Shown in pieces: positions 42,697 through 51,771 of a DNA stretch of 56,799 nt. Origin of the DNA: an uncultured Clostridium sp. (lineage in GTDB: Bacteria; Bacillota; Clostridia; Lachnospirales; Lachnospiraceae); NCBI GenBank assembly GCA_902496665.1, contig CABVBU010000020.1, positions 1 to 56,799 on the forward strand, in the 5' to 3' direction. The notes under the pieces were generated by a model. That model was not told the origin of the DNA. It was given only the letters and a program-made list of their open reading frames with translations, and did not search any database. Position numbers and translations under genes: made by a program. Numbering within the stretch: the stretch's first letter is position 1; each line of letters starts with the position of its first letter.

Positions 42697-43932
42697 ATGA
42701 AAGGCAACATTATCGTTGGACAGTCCGGCGGCCCGACTGCCGCTATCAATTCCAGTCTCGCGGGCGTTTACCGCACCGCTATCGACCGCGGAGCAAAAAA
42801 AGTATACGGCATGCGTCACGGCATTCAAGGGCTCTTAAACGAAGATTATATCGATCTTTCCGAACATATCCAGACGGATCTGGACGTAGAGCTTTTAAAA
42901 CGTACACCTGCTGCCTATCTCGGATCATGCCGCTATAAGCTCCCGGAAATCCATGAGGACATCGCTACATACGATAAAATCTTTTCTATTCTCGACAAGC
43001 TTGAGATCGAGTGCTTTATCTATATCGGCGGAAACGATTCCATGGATACGATCAAAAAGCTGTCCGACTACGCGATCTTAAGGGGTCATCCAACCAAATT
43101 TTTAGGCGTTCCGAAGACTATCGACAACGATCTCGCCCTGACCGACCACACACCAGGATACGGCAGTGCGGCGAAATACATCGGAACATCAGTGAAAGAG
43201 ATCATCCAGGACAGCCAGGCGCTGATCTACGACAAGGGCCTTGTCACCATCGTCGAGATCATGGGACGAAACGCCGGATGGCTCGTTGGTGCCGCAGCGC
43301 TCTCCAAGGGCGAGGACTGCGATGGCCCGGACCTGATCTATGTCCCGGAACTTCCCTTCGATATCGACAATTTCCTTGTCCGCATTAAGGAACTCCTGGC
43401 AGAAAAGACTTTCGTTGTGGTCGCTGTCTCCGAGGGCATCCGCCTGGCAGACGGACGTTATGTGTGCGAGCTCACCGACGGTGTGGATTTCGTTGACGCC
43501 TTCGGCCACAAGCAGCTCACAGGCACCGCGAACTATCTTGCCCGCCGTCTGGCTCAGGAGATTGGCTGCAAGACGAGAACCATAGAGCTTAGCTCCATGC
43601 AGAGAGCGGCCTCCCATCTGGCATCCCGAATCGACATTCTGGAAGCTTTCCAGGTCGGCGGTGCCGCCGTGAAGGCAGCCGACGAGGGCGATACCGGTGA
43701 GATGGTCATCATCAAACGTCTCTCCGATGACCCGTACCAGTCCACCACAGACCTCAGAAATGTCCACAAGGTCTCCAATGTGGAAAAAGTGGTCCCGAGG
43801 GAATGGATCACCGAGGACGGTACCTACGTCACCGACGAGTTTATCAGCTATGTCCGCCCGCTGATCCAGGGTGACGTGTCACCGGTTATGGTGGATGGAA
43901 TTCCGCGATATCTGTATCATAAGAAGAAATAA
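42697..43932 (+). CDS. 6-phosphofructokinase, probably pyrophosphate-dependent
   Basis: 411 residues from ATG 42697 (GGAGGGA upstream; the frame opens earlier at a TTG that overlaps the site). Phosphorylates fructose 6-phosphate. GQSGGPTAAINSS binds the phosphoryl donor. Two diagnostic positions point to PPi rather than ATP: GGNDSMD has Asp where ATP enzymes have the second Gly of GGDGS, and PKTIDND has Lys where ATP enzymes have Gly. MGRNAGWL and the substrate loop are present. Alone in its transcript, with its own terminator. Confidence 0.9.
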   Translation: MKGNIIVGQSGGPTAAINSSLAGVYRTAIDRGAKKVYGMRHGIQGLLNEDYIDLSEHIQTDLDVELLKRTPAAYLGSCRYKLPEIHEDIATYDKIFSILDKLEIECFIYIGGNDSMDTIKKLSDYAILRGHPTKFLGVPKTIDNDLALTDHTPGYGSAAKYIGTSVKEIIQDSQALIYDKGLVTIVEIMGRNAGWLVGAAALSKGEDCDGPDLIYVPELPFDIDNFLVRIKELLAEKTFVVVAVSEGIRLADGRYVCELTDGVDFVDAFGHKQLTGTANYLARRLAQEIGCKTRTIELSSMQRAASHLASRIDILEAFQVGGAAVKAADEGDTGEMVIIKRLSDDPYQSTTDLRNVHKVSNVEKVVPREWITEDGTYVTDEFISYVRPLIQGDVSPVMVDGIPRYLYHKKK

Positions 43933-44024
43933 TGGCAGAAACCTTTTCCCTGCCGCGGCGGGACGCAACGGCAGCAGCTTTTTATAACCGCATAAGTTTC
44001 CTTTAAGGATTTCTAAAGAGCTTA

Positions 44025-44089
44025 AAAGACCTCCCACCGGAGTACAGAACCATAAACTTAGATTCTGTCTCCCGGGGAGGTCTTTCTTT
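44025..44089 (+). terminator. Terminator after the phosphofructokinase gene
   Basis: AAAGACCTCCC (44025-44035) pairs with GGGAGGTCTTT (44075-44085), with inner pairs CAGAA/TTCTG; followed by CTTTATTC. A T run on the other strand is lacking. Confidence 0.85.
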
Positions 44090-44170
44090 ATTCATCTTTA
44101 TTCATTCCTGCTGCCATCATTCATGGTTTCCAAACTTTCCAATGATTCCGACAGGCACTTTCTGACATTC

Positions 44171-45667
44171 TTACGCGTCAGATCTTGAAAATGCATTCTT
44201 CATGGAATTGCTGAGCTCAAAGAGCACATGATCCAGGGTATTTCCTGTCTCCTCTTTTAACATCTTCGCGATCTCGCGGTTCGCTTCCTCTAAAAGTCTT
44301 CTGCTCTCCGCCGGATCCGTAACCTTCGCCGCCTCTTTATCATACTTGTTGAGCAGCGCATGCCCCTTCGCCTCCACAGCGTTCTGGTAGCGCTCGATGT
44401 GGATCGCGGATTTTGCGAAGGACGCGTCCGCCATAGCCGCGATCATTCTCGCAGACCAGTAGAAATTCTCTGTAGAGACTTCCTTCGTGGTGTTCGCAAG
44501 GTACTCCGGTGTATCGTCCACAGCCGCGTAGAACGGAACCAGGGTGTTGAACGCGTTTGACGCGAAAGCCAGCCACTGGACCGCCTGGCAGTTTGCCGGA
44601 ACATCCGGGCGCATCTGGATCAGAGCAAGAAAATCATTGCGGTTGATGCCGATAGCGCGGTATTTGCCCTTCTGGAGTCCGTCACCGCTCTTTCCGTACG
44701 GATCGTAAGGGGTTCCCTGGAAATGGGAGGAAAGAGCATACTTGACATCCTCCACCGTGATCTTCTTCTCCGGAACCATGCTCCACGGGATATCGTCGGA
44801 TTCCGGTCTGTAGTCCGCGTCCGGTCCGTCCCACTTCTTTGTCTTCGGATTAAAGTAGCGCTCCATGAACCATGCTCTTGGTGTATTGTAGATATGGTCG
44901 GAATCGCTGTGGCTTCCGAATGCGGCGCGGGCATCAAAATGGCTTCCATTTCCTCCGTTTAAGGAGAGGTCCAGGTGGTTCTCAGCGATAAACTCTCTTA
45001 AGTCGGAAGAACACATATGTTCCTTCTGCTCGGAGAACGCGTCGTTTAAGTCAAAATCATCGATACCGAACTGGTTCGGCATCACCACGTAACGGTCATC
45101 CGGAACACGCTTTGCGATCCAGTGATGTCCGCCGATGGTCTCAAGCCACCAGATCTCGTTGACGTCCTGGAACGCGATACCGTTCATCTCGTAAGTTCCG
45201 TACTTCTCCAAAAGACTTCCGAGGCGGATCACACCTTCTCTCGCGCTGCTGATATACGGAAGCGTGATGTACACAAGGTCTTCCTCACCGATTCCACCGG
45301 CGATCTCCTCTTTTCCGTCCTCCGCCGGCTGTAGCTTTACAAGCGGGTCTGCTCCGAGAACACGAGCGTTGGATGTAATAGTTTCCGTAGCTGTCATGCC
45401 GACATTCTTTTCATTAACGCCGCTGGCCGCCCAGATTCCCTTTCCCTCAATGGCGTTCGGAACTGCCGTAAACTTCATCGGATCTCCCGGAAGATCGATC
45501 TCCACATGAGAGAGAACAGACTTATAAACCTTCGGCTGCTCCTCCGGGTGGATCACCACAAATTTTTTCGCCGTAAAATGTCCGGAACCGGAATCATCAT
45601 TTCTCGCGATCATCGTTGAACCGTCATAAGACGCGTTTTTTCCCACAAGAATCGTTGTGCATGCCAT
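44171..45667 (-). CDS. C69-family dipeptidase (PepD type)
   Basis: 498 residues, GGAGGG 8 bases before ATG. Ntn-hydrolase: the nucleophile is Cys3 in MACTTILVGKNAS, exposed after removal of the first two residues. STMIARNDDSG, KFTAVPNAIEGKGIWAASG and GVNEKNVGMTATET are family patterns; ETIGGHHWIAKRVPDD and NQFGIDDFDL follow. No signal peptide, so it works in the cytoplasm on dipeptides. Monocistronic. Confidence 0.93.
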   Translation of the reverse strand: MACTTILVGKNASYDGSTMIARNDDSGSGHFTAKKFVVIHPEEQPKVYKSVLSHVEIDLPGDPMKFTAVPNAIEGKGIWAASGVNEKNVGMTATETITSNARVLGADPLVKLQPAEDGKEEIAGGIGEEDLVYITLPYISSAREGVIRLGSLLEKYGTYEMNGIAFQDVNEIWWLETIGGHHWIAKRVPDDRYVVMPNQFGIDDFDLNDAFSEQKEHMCSSDLREFIAENHLDLSLNGGNGSHFDARAAFGSHSDSDHIYNTPRAWFMERYFNPKTKKWDGPDADYRPESDDIPWSMVPEKKITVEDVKYALSSHFQGTPYDPYGKSGDGLQKGKYRAIGINRNDFLALIQMRPDVPANCQAVQWLAFASNAFNTLVPFYAAVDDTPEYLANTTKEVSTENFYWSARMIAAMADASFAKSAIHIERYQNAVEAKGHALLNKYDKEAAKVTDPAESRRLLEEANREIAKMLKEETGNTLDHVLFELSNSMKNAFSRSDA

Positions 45668-45819
45668 GTCAAATACCCTCCAAAACTATAATATGCGGCC
45701 GTCACTGTCCGCCAGCCGCGGATACGTCCAGTTTAGTACGCTTCGGAGTTTCTGTCAACTAACTGAGGTACCGCGGCAAAGCAGCACCTCACACAGAACC
45801 TCCTGTCAACAGTCTCTTT

Positions 45820-45861
45820 CCGGTTCATGGTAATCGGCAGCTTCTTCCGAATGCACAGCAA
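45820..45861 (-). repeat. Short degenerate repeat, copy 2 (LLCIRKKLP frame)
   Basis: TTGCTGTGCATTCGGAAGAA then GCTGCCGAT on the minus strand, similar to 40953-40992. It is part of a 42-codon frame without a ribosome site (ends TAA 45735). It lies in the gap between pepD and purL. Confidence 0.4.
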
Positions 45862-45869
45862 CGCAGAAC

Positions 45870-45898
45870 GCCCCAGGGGAATTTTCTCTCCCTGGGGC
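45870..45898 (-). terminator. Hairpin after purL
   Basis: GCCCCAGGG (45870-45878) and CCCTGGGGC (45890-45898), a 9-bp perfect stem 28 bases beyond the purL stop. The T tract on the minus strand is weak (GTTCTGCGTT). Confidence 0.6.
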
Positions 45899-45925
45899 AT
45901 TCTTTTATTTCTTCCTAATATTCAA

Positions 45926-48900
45926 TTACTTAAAGTACTTCACACCACTCTCAAACAGCTTCAGATCCTGCTCGCCTGTGATGTTCTTTGCCACATAGTC
46001 GCCGCGTCTCTCAGCGTGGCCCATCTTACCGTAGACACGTCCATCCGGGCTTGTGATACCTTCGATCGCCATGAAGGAGCCGTTCGGGTTCCAGTATTCG
46101 TCCATGGTCGGAACACCGTTAAGGTCAACGTACTGGGTCGCAACCTGTCCGTTTGCGAAGAGCTTGTCGATCCATTCCTTCGGAGCCACGAAACGTCCCT
46201 CGCCGTGGGATACCGGGTTCGTGTAAATACCACCGAGCTCTGCGCCTGCAAGCCACGGGGACTTGTTGGAAACAACCTTTAAGTTAACCATCTTGGAAAC
46301 GTGGCGTCCGATGGTGTTGTAGGTTAAGGTCGGGGAATCCGGCTTCTGCTCTACGATCTTTCCTTCCGGCACAAGACCAAGCTTGATGAGAGCCTGGAAG
46401 CCGTTGCAGATACCGAGCATTAATCCGTCACGCTCATTTAAGAGCTTCATGATCTCGTCCTTTAATACCTCGTTGCGGAACGCGGTAGCGAAGAACTTCG
46501 CGGAACCTTCCGGCTCATCGCCTGCGGAGAAACCGCCCGGGAACATGACGATCTGGGACTGCTCGATGCTCTTTCTGTAGACTTCTACGGAATCGCGGAT
46601 GTCCTCGGCACTCATGTTCTTGAATACCTTTGTGATGACCTTTGCTCCTGCGCGCTCGAATGCCTTCGTGCTGTCGTACTCACAGTTTGTTCCCGGGAAT
46701 ACCGGAATGAATACGGTCGGAGCGCCGATCTTATGATTGCAGATCACAACGTTCTCTGCCTTAAATACTTCGTTCTTAACTTCTTCTTTCTTTACAGCGC
46801 TCTCTGTCGGGAATACATCCTCGAGAGCTGCATCCCATGTCTTTAATGCCTCGTCGAGTGCAATGGAGACATTGCCGTACTCAAAGGCTGCCTTGTCAGT
46901 AACCTCACCGATGACACGATAGCTCATCTGAAGTTCGCCGACCTTATCTGCCGGAACCTCGCAGACGATATTACCCCACGCCGGTGCGAAGAAGTCTCTC
47001 GGATCCACATCATGCTCGATCTTGACTCCGAGGTGGTTTCCGAAGGCCATCTTGCTGACTGCCTCTGCGATTCCGTTTGCCTCTGCGGCGTATGCGGAGA
47101 TCACGCGGCCTGCCTTGATGTCCTCGTGAAGTTTATCATATCCATCCATGATCTGGGCATAATCCGGAAGATCATAGGAATCTTTTTTAATTTCAAATAC
47201 AACGATCTTGTTTCCGGCTTTCTTGAATTCCGGGGAGATCATGTTCTTCGCGCTTGCAACGTCAACAGCGAAGGAAACCAGGGTCGGCGGAACGTCGATC
47301 TCTTTTCCGCTCTCCTCATCGAAGGTACCGGACATGCTGTCCTTGCCGCCGATGGACGGAAGTCCGAAGCCCAGCTGCGCGTTGTAGGCACCGAGGAGTG
47401 CTGCGAACGGCTGGCTCCATCTTGTCGGCTCGCTGCTCATTCTGCGGAAATACTCCTGGAATGTAAAGCGGATCTTCCTGTAGTCGCCGCCTGCTGCTGC
47501 GATCTTAGCGACAGATGTGAGGACTGCGTAGATCGCGCCGTGGTACGGACTCCAGCTGGAGAGATACGGATCAAAGCCGTAGCTCATCATGGTCACAGCG
47601 TCGCACTTTCCTTCCAGGACCGGAAGCTTAGCGACCATGGTCTGGATCTCGGTCTGCTGATATTTTCCGCCGTACGGCATCATAACGGTAGATGCGCCGA
47701 TGGAGGAGTCGAACATCTCCACAAGACCTTTCTGGGAGCAGACATTTAAGGAACCAAGCATCTTCAGCCATTTTTCCTTGACGTCCGTTACTTCTTTCTT
47801 CTCGAACGGTGTTCCCTCATGGTTCGGAACCTCCAGAGTAACGTCTGTCTCCTGGTGAGCGCCGTTTGTGTCGAGGAATGCGCGGCTTAAGTCAACGATG
47901 GTCTTTCCCCGCCATGTAAGGACAAGTCTCGGGCTCTCTGTGACTGTTGCGACTGTGACAGCCTCAAGGTTCTCCTCTTTTGCGTATCCTAAGAATGTAT
48001 CAACATCTTTCGGATCAACGACAACTGCCATTCTCTCCTGGGACTCAGAGATCGCAAGCTCTGTTCCGTCAAGACCTGCGTACTTTTTCGGTACTTTATC
48101 GAGATCGATCATGAGTCCGTCCGCGAGTTCACCGATGGCTACGGAAACTCCGCCTGCGCCGAAATCGTTGCACTTTTTGATCAGTTTGGAAACTTCCGGA
48201 CGGCGGAACATTCTCTGGATCTTTCTCTCGGTCGGAGCGTTACCTTTCTGGACCTCAGCGCCGCAGACCTCGATAGATGCCTCGGTGTGTACCTTGGAGG
48301 AACCTGTCGCACCACCGATTCCATCACGGCCGGTACGTCCGCCGAGTAAGATGATCACATCGCCCGGATCGGATGTCTCACGGATGACGTTCTTTCTCGG
48401 AGCTGCCGCCATAACGGCACCGATCTCCATTCTCTTCGCAACATAGCCCGGATGGTAGAGTTCTTTTACATAACCGGTCGCAAGACCGATCTGGTTTCCG
48501 TAGGAGCTGTATCCATGGGCAGCTTCTGTTACGATCTTTCTCTGCGGAAGCTTGCCCTTTAATGTCTGATTTAACGGTTTTGTCGGGTCAGCGGCACCTG
48601 TGATGCGCATTGCCTGGTATACATAGGTACGTCCGGAAAGCGGGTCACGGATCGCGCCGCCAAGGCATGTTGCCGCGCCGCCGAAGGGTTCGATCTCTGT
48701 CGGGTGGTTATGGGTCTCGTTCTTGAAGTTTACGAGCCACTCCTCTGTCTTTCCGTCGATCTCCACCGGAACGACAATGGAGCAGGCGTTGATCTCGTCG
48801 GATACCTCAAGATCTTCTAACTTGCCCTCTTTGCGGAGTTTCTTCATACCCATGATCGCAAGGTCCATGAGACATACGAACTTGTCATCGCGTCCCTTGT

Positions 48901-49690
48901 AGATCTCTTTGTGATCAGCAATATACTGGTTGTAAGTGTCCTCGATCGGTTTCTTGTAGTCGCCCTCTGTGAATGTCACATTCTTTAACTCTGTGGAGAA
49001 TGTGGTGTGGCGGCAGTGATCGGACCAGTATGTATCAAGCACACGGATCTCTGTCACGGACGGATCTCTGTGCTCTTCGTTCTTATAATAGTTCTGGATG
49101 TGAAGGAAGTCTTTGAAGGTCATTGCGAGGTTTAAGGAGCTGTAGAGTTCCTTTAATGCAGCCTCGTCCATGTCCTTGAAGCCGTCGAAGACCGCAACGT
49201 CCTCCGGCACATCAAATACAGTCACAAGTGTCTCCGGGATCTCCTCGGATGCCTCTCTGGAGTCCACCGGGTTGATACAGAAGGACTTGATCGCTGCGGT
49301 CTCCTCTGCTGAAAGCTTTCCGGAGATCACGTAGGTCATTGCGGAGCGGATCACCGGCTCCTCGTTCTCGTTTAATAACTTTACACACTGCTCTGCGGAA
49401 TCGGCTCTCTGGTCAAACTGGCCCGGAAGGTACTCAACGGAGAATACCACATCATCCGCGCTGTGCGGGAATGCCTCCTCAAACACATCGTCTACCGGCG
49501 GCTCGGATAAGATCGTTCCGAGTGCCTCTTTATATACGTCCTCAGAAATATTTTCGATATCGTAGCGGACTAACACACGGACGCCCGTTACTCCTGTAAT
49601 GTCAAGATAGCTCGCGATCTCCTCGCGAAGCTCTCTCGCCTTGATTGCATATTCCGGTTTCTTCTCAACAAATACGCGCTTTACGCTCAT
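45926..49690 (-). CDS. purL: Phosphoribosylformylglycinamidine synthase, single-chain
   Basis: 1254 residues, AGGAGGAG site. Purine step four: FGAR, glutamine and ATP to FGAM. N-terminal PurS-like region, linker (VLDTYWSDHCRHTTF), synthetase domains (FKNETHNHPTEIEPFGGAATCLGG; GATGSSKVHTE; FGAGGVSVAIGELADG; GLPSIGGKDSMSG), and a C-terminal class I glutaminase with PGTNCEYDSTKAF, GGFSAGDEPEG, nucleophile Cys in LGICNGFQAL, and NPVSHGEGRFV. In bacilli these parts are three genes (purS, purQ, purL). Stands alone, away from other pur genes. Confidence 0.97.
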   Translation of the reverse strand: MSVKRVFVEKKPEYAIKARELREEIASYLDITGVTGVRVLVRYDIENISEDVYKEALGTILSEPPVDDVFEEAFPHSADDVVFSVEYLPGQFDQRADSAEQCVKLLNENEEPVIRSAMTYVISGKLSAEETAAIKSFCINPVDSREASEEIPETLVTVFDVPEDVAVFDGFKDMDEAALKELYSSLNLAMTFKDFLHIQNYYKNEEHRDPSVTEIRVLDTYWSDHCRHTTFSTELKNVTFTEGDYKKPIEDTYNQYIADHKEIYKGRDDKFVCLMDLAIMGMKKLRKEGKLEDLEVSDEINACSIVVPVEIDGKTEEWLVNFKNETHNHPTEIEPFGGAATCLGGAIRDPLSGRTYVYQAMRITGAADPTKPLNQTLKGKLPQRKIVTEAAHGYSSYGNQIGLATGYVKELYHPGYVAKRMEIGAVMAAAPRKNVIRETSDPGDVIILLGGRTGRDGIGGATGSSKVHTEASIEVCGAEVQKGNAPTERKIQRMFRRPEVSKLIKKCNDFGAGGVSVAIGELADGLMIDLDKVPKKYAGLDGTELAISESQERMAVVVDPKDVDTFLGYAKEENLEAVTVATVTESPRLVLTWRGKTIVDLSRAFLDTNGAHQETDVTLEVPNHEGTPFEKKEVTDVKEKWLKMLGSLNVCSQKGLVEMFDSSIGASTVMMPYGGKYQQTEIQTMVAKLPVLEGKCDAVTMMSYGFDPYLSSWSPYHGAIYAVLTSVAKIAAAGGDYRKIRFTFQEYFRRMSSEPTRWSQPFAALLGAYNAQLGFGLPSIGGKDSMSGTFDEESGKEIDVPPTLVSFAVDVASAKNMISPEFKKAGNKIVVFEIKKDSYDLPDYAQIMDGYDKLHEDIKAGRVISAYAAEANGIAEAVSKMAFGNHLGVKIEHDVDPRDFFAPAWGNIVCEVPADKVGELQMSYRVIGEVTDKAAFEYGNVSIALDEALKTWDAALEDVFPTESAVKKEEVKNEVFKAENVVICNHKIGAPTVFIPVFPGTNCEYDSTKAFERAGAKVITKVFKNMSAEDIRDSVEVYRKSIEQSQIVMFPGGFSAGDEPEGSAKFFATAFRNEVLKDEIMKLLNERDGLMLGICNGFQALIKLGLVPEGKIVEQKPDSPTLTYNTIGRHVSKMVNLKVVSNKSPWLAGAELGGIYTNPVSHGEGRFVAPKEWIDKLFANGQVATQYVDLNGVPTMDEYWNPNGSFMAIEGITSPDGRVYGKMGHAERRGDYVAKNITGEQDLKLFESGVKYFK

Positions 49691-49741
49691 AGTCTCTCCT
49701 CCTGGAAAACGGCTTTGTCAGATGGTTTTCATTTTGCCTTA

Positions 49742-49771
49742 ATCATAGCACAGGTCAGTGTGATTAGTAAA
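49742..49771 (-). promoter_or_regulatory. Promoter of purL
   Basis: -35 TTTACT (49771-49766), 18 bases, extended -10 TGC-TATGAT (49747-49742), about 52 bases before the ATG. No purine riboswitch or PurR-like box is visible. Confidence 0.6.
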
Positions 49772-49941
49772 GTTAATATATTTAATTTATTTTATTATTT
49801 ATTCTTATAATTATATCTTTAGGTTTCCGCAGAACCTGCCGAGATCCGTAAAAGTGTCACGCCCTGATCTGAATTTTCATTTCCTGGTGTCAGAACTATT
49901 TCCACACCATACAGCCTTCAAAGCTTTCTGTCTGCTGAATC

Positions 49942-50553
49942 TTAACTCTGTAAGCTCTGGTTGATCTTGCTCATGCTCAGCGCGTCCATGGTCACCTTCA
50001 TGATCTCCCGGACCTCGTCCTCGGTCATCTTCATGCGCTCCGCAAGCTCGGAAAGCTTTGCCTCGCGTCCAAGCTCCTCCGCCATGGACTTTGATACCTC
50101 CTGAAGCACATTGACCCGGGCCAGCATCTCCTCCTCGATATCCGCCTCCTTTTTCTGGTCGTTGATGATCTCCTCCATTCGGACACGGATCCGGCTCTCT
50201 AAGAGCTTTTCAAAGCTTCCCTCGAAGCCTTCATCCGCAAGCATCATGAGCTCCATGCTGGCTTCCTGGATCAGATCCGCCATCGGGACACCTTTGTTGA
50301 TGTAATCCTGGACGAAGAACAGGGCGTTCTTTAAGTTGCCCTCGATGAGGCGTTCTCTCGCCGCCTTGTTTCCGTTCCGGATCTCGCCGAGAAGCTTCTC
50401 ATTCTCTGCCTCGCTGCATGGCGGGATCGCCGCGATCTCCTCCATATATACGCGGTAGATGTCCTCCGCGCTTAAATCGTCCTCGGAGTTGTTGAACTCG
50501 TCATCGACCTTCGCGTTCTCTATTTCGTTCTCATATCTCATTTTTTCTGCCAT
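49942..50553 (-). CDS. Sigma-70-like protein lacking promoter-recognition regions
   Basis: 203 residues. Residues about 28-110 match sigma regions 1.2-2.2: IYRVYMEEIAAIPPCSEAEN, ARERLIEGNLKNALFFVQDY, INKGVPMADLIQEASMELMM, the part that grips the beta-prime clamp of RNA polymerase. Where regions 2.3-2.4 should carry the Trp/Tyr residues that melt and read the -10 box, there is FEKLLESRIRVRMEEIINDQ, with no aromatic cluster. A region-3-like helix pair follows (KLSELAERMKMTEDEVREIM); region 4 is absent and the protein ends SKINQSLQS. It probably binds polymerase without reading promoters, acting as a modulator or anti-sigma-like competitor. Confidence 0.8.
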   Translation of the reverse strand: MAEKMRYENEIENAKVDDEFNNSEDDLSAEDIYRVYMEEIAAIPPCSEAENEKLLGEIRNGNKAARERLIEGNLKNALFFVQDYINKGVPMADLIQEASMELMMLADEGFEGSFEKLLESRIRVRMEEIINDQKKEADIEEEMLARVNVLQEVSKSMAEELGREAKLSELAERMKMTEDEVREIMKVTMDALSMSKINQSLQS

Positions 50554-50822
50554 AGCCTCTATAAACCTCTCTGATTTTTCTTAATTACTGCCGCTTCCGC
50601 TTTCACAGTTATTCTCTCTTCGCAAAGCTTTTTTCTTCTCCTTTGCACCTGTTTTTCTTATTTTTTACACGACGGATTTCTCCTTCCCGCTCCGCCGTCT
50701 TTCCGTAATCATACCATATTTTCCATCCGGCTTCCAGACAAAACCACACTTTCTCGTTTTTTCCTCTTTTCAAATCCCGCCTTCTGTGATAAAATAGCCA
50801 TGTTTCATTAGGAGGACTAATA

Positions 50823-51698
50823 ATGGATATTAACTATGAATTATATAAAGTATTTTATTACGTTGCAAAAACTCTGAGCTTTTCCGAGGCATCGAAATGC
50901 CTCTATATTTCCCAGTCAGCCGTCAGCCAGTCTGTGAAGGTTCTGGAGAAAAAGCTGGGCCAGACGCTCTTTATCCGAAGCACGAAGCGTGTCCAGCTCA
51001 CCCCGGAAGGCGAGATCTTATTTAAACACATCGAACCTGCAATGAACCTGATCCACAAAGGCGAGACCCAGCTCTTAGAGGCCAACACCTTGAACGGCGG
51101 CCAGCTCAGGATCGCCGCCAGCGACACGATCTGCCGCTATTTCCTTGTCCCGTATTTAAATAAGTTCCATAAACTCTACCCGAACGTTCATATTAAAGTA
51201 ACGAACTCCACTTCGATCGACTGTGCCCGCATCTTAGAGAATGGACAGGTGGACTTCATTATCACCAATTATCCAAATTCCGGTCTCTTAAACACCCACA
51301 GTGTCCGGGCGATCCGGGAATTCCGCGATGTTTTCGTTGCGAGTGCTGACCATTTTCCGTTGCAGGACAAGACCTTCACCCTCGCCGAGCTTCTCGATTA
51401 CCCGATCATGATGCTGGACCGCAAGAGTACCACAAGCGAGTTCTTACACTCCATGTTCCAGAAGTCCCATCTCGACCTGGTTCCGGAGATTGAGCTCAGC
51501 AGCAATGACCTTCTGATAGACCTGGCCCGCATCGGTCTTGGAATTGCCTTCGTGCCGGATTTCTGTATCCCTGAGGACGAAAAGCAGCTCTTTATCTTAA
51601 AGCTCTCCGAGACACTTCCGGTCCGCCAGCTCGTTGTGGTCCATAACGAAAACCTTCCGGTCTCCCAGGCCGCGAAGCAGTTCATGGATATGCTGTAA
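50823..51698 (+). CDS. LysR-family transcription regulator
   Basis: 291 residues, AGGAGG 7 bases before ATG. N-terminal helix-turn-helix: YKVFYYVAKTLSFSEASKCL, ISQSAVSQSVKVLEKKLGQTLF, RSTKRVQLTPEGE. C-terminal effector domain from about residue 90 (RIAASDTICRYFLVPYL), with the two Rossmann-like lobes. The target is not readable: the downstream helicase gene is convergent and the upstream gene divergent, with a 270-base gap that may hold the operator. A TAAAAT -10 box lies near 50792. Confidence 0.93.
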   Translation: MDINYELYKVFYYVAKTLSFSEASKCLYISQSAVSQSVKVLEKKLGQTLFIRSTKRVQLTPEGEILFKHIEPAMNLIHKGETQLLEANTLNGGQLRIAASDTICRYFLVPYLNKFHKLYPNVHIKVTNSTSIDCARILENGQVDFIITNYPNSGLLNTHSVRAIREFRDVFVASADHFPLQDKTFTLAELLDYPIMMLDRKSTTSEFLHSMFQKSHLDLVPEIELSSNDLLIDLARIGLGIAFVPDFCIPEDEKQLFILKLSETLPVRQLVVVHNENLPVSQAAKQFMDML

Positions 51699-51720
51699 GA
51701 CCTGCAACAGCCCTTCACCC

Positions 51721-51743
51721 GGCCTGTGCATTTACTGCACGGG
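51721..51743. terminator. Hairpin between convergent lysR and helicase genes
   Basis: GGCC-GTGCA and TGCAC-GGCC around TTTAC, 9 paired bases, between the two stop codons. No T tract on either strand, so termination is uncertain. Confidence 0.35.
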
Positions 51744-51771
51744 CCCCGCAAACGACTGCCTGGATATCCAT

